This document shows, piece by piece, positions 5,218 through 5,223 of a stretch of 5,223 nucleotides of DNA. Location: NCBI GenBank assembly GCA_903938955.1, contig CAJAFJ010000215.1:1-5223 (forward strand), written 5' to 3'. This DNA comes from an uncultured beta proteobacterium (GTDB lineage: Bacteria; Pseudomonadota; Gammaproteobacteria; Burkholderiales; Burkholderiaceae). The notes below the pieces were generated by a model. It was not told where the DNA came from. It did not search any database and worked only from the letters and a program-made list of their open reading frames with translations. A program made the position numbers and the translations under genes. Within the stretch, counting starts at the first letter, position 1, and each line of letters starts with the position of its first letter.

Positions 5218-5223
5218 AAGGAG
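5218..5223 (+). promoter_or_regulatory. Shine-Dalgarno of a further operon gene beyond the window
   Basis: The window ends in AAGGAG, a perfect Shine-Dalgarno, 14 nt after the stop of the DUF4178 gene. It is preceded by a short AT-rich spacer with no terminator hairpin. A start codon is expected within about 5-10 bases beyond the edge, so the operon continues with at least one more gene that cannot be identified here. Confidence 0.6.

Overview
The window looks like a Burkholderiales chromosome, most likely Comamonadaceae (Rhodoferax/Polaromonas-like). This is inferred from the general character of the proteins (YciH/SUI1, DUF3820, SPFH-SHOCT and DUF4178 proteins) and from codon use rich in G/C at third positions. 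No rRNA or tRNA marker is present, so the placement is tentative.

Left part (1-637) has no convincing complete gene. It may begin with the last residues of a gene cut by the window edge. It holds two copies of a structured ~98-bp direct repeat exactly 298 bp apart (68-165 and 366-463). Each copy has a GCCTGT...ACAGGC palindrome, an identical 17-bp core, and a second palindrome built on a consensus DnaA box (TTATCCACA). Between them lies a strongly AT-rich segment with an imperfect hairpin.

Middle-left part (638-1876) is accessory in character. It has a DUF1643-family gene of unknown function, then a HI1419/HI1420-type (HigB/HigA-like) toxin-antitoxin locus. The toxin carries an in-frame TGA and a 1-nt frameshift, while the antitoxin and a palindromic operator-like site upstream look intact.

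Middle part (1960-2537) is a minus-strand pair: yciH (SUI1/eIF1-like) followed 2 nt later by a DUF3820 gene. They run convergent to the antitoxin and divergent from the next operon.

Right part (2639-5223) is a plus-strand operon. It starts with a soluble SPFH-domain protein ending in a SHOCT motif, followed 19 nt later by a 500-aa protein with two C4 zinc ribbons, two DUF4178 modules and one C-terminal membrane segment. A strong Shine-Dalgarno sequence at the last bases of the window shows that at least one more gene follows. Together these genes suggest a membrane-surface assembly, with the SPFH protein as scaffold and the zinc-ribbon protein as membrane anchor. It is analogous in layout to the Bacillus YdjG/YdjI proteins that work with PspA, and is the best candidate here for a poorly described system.
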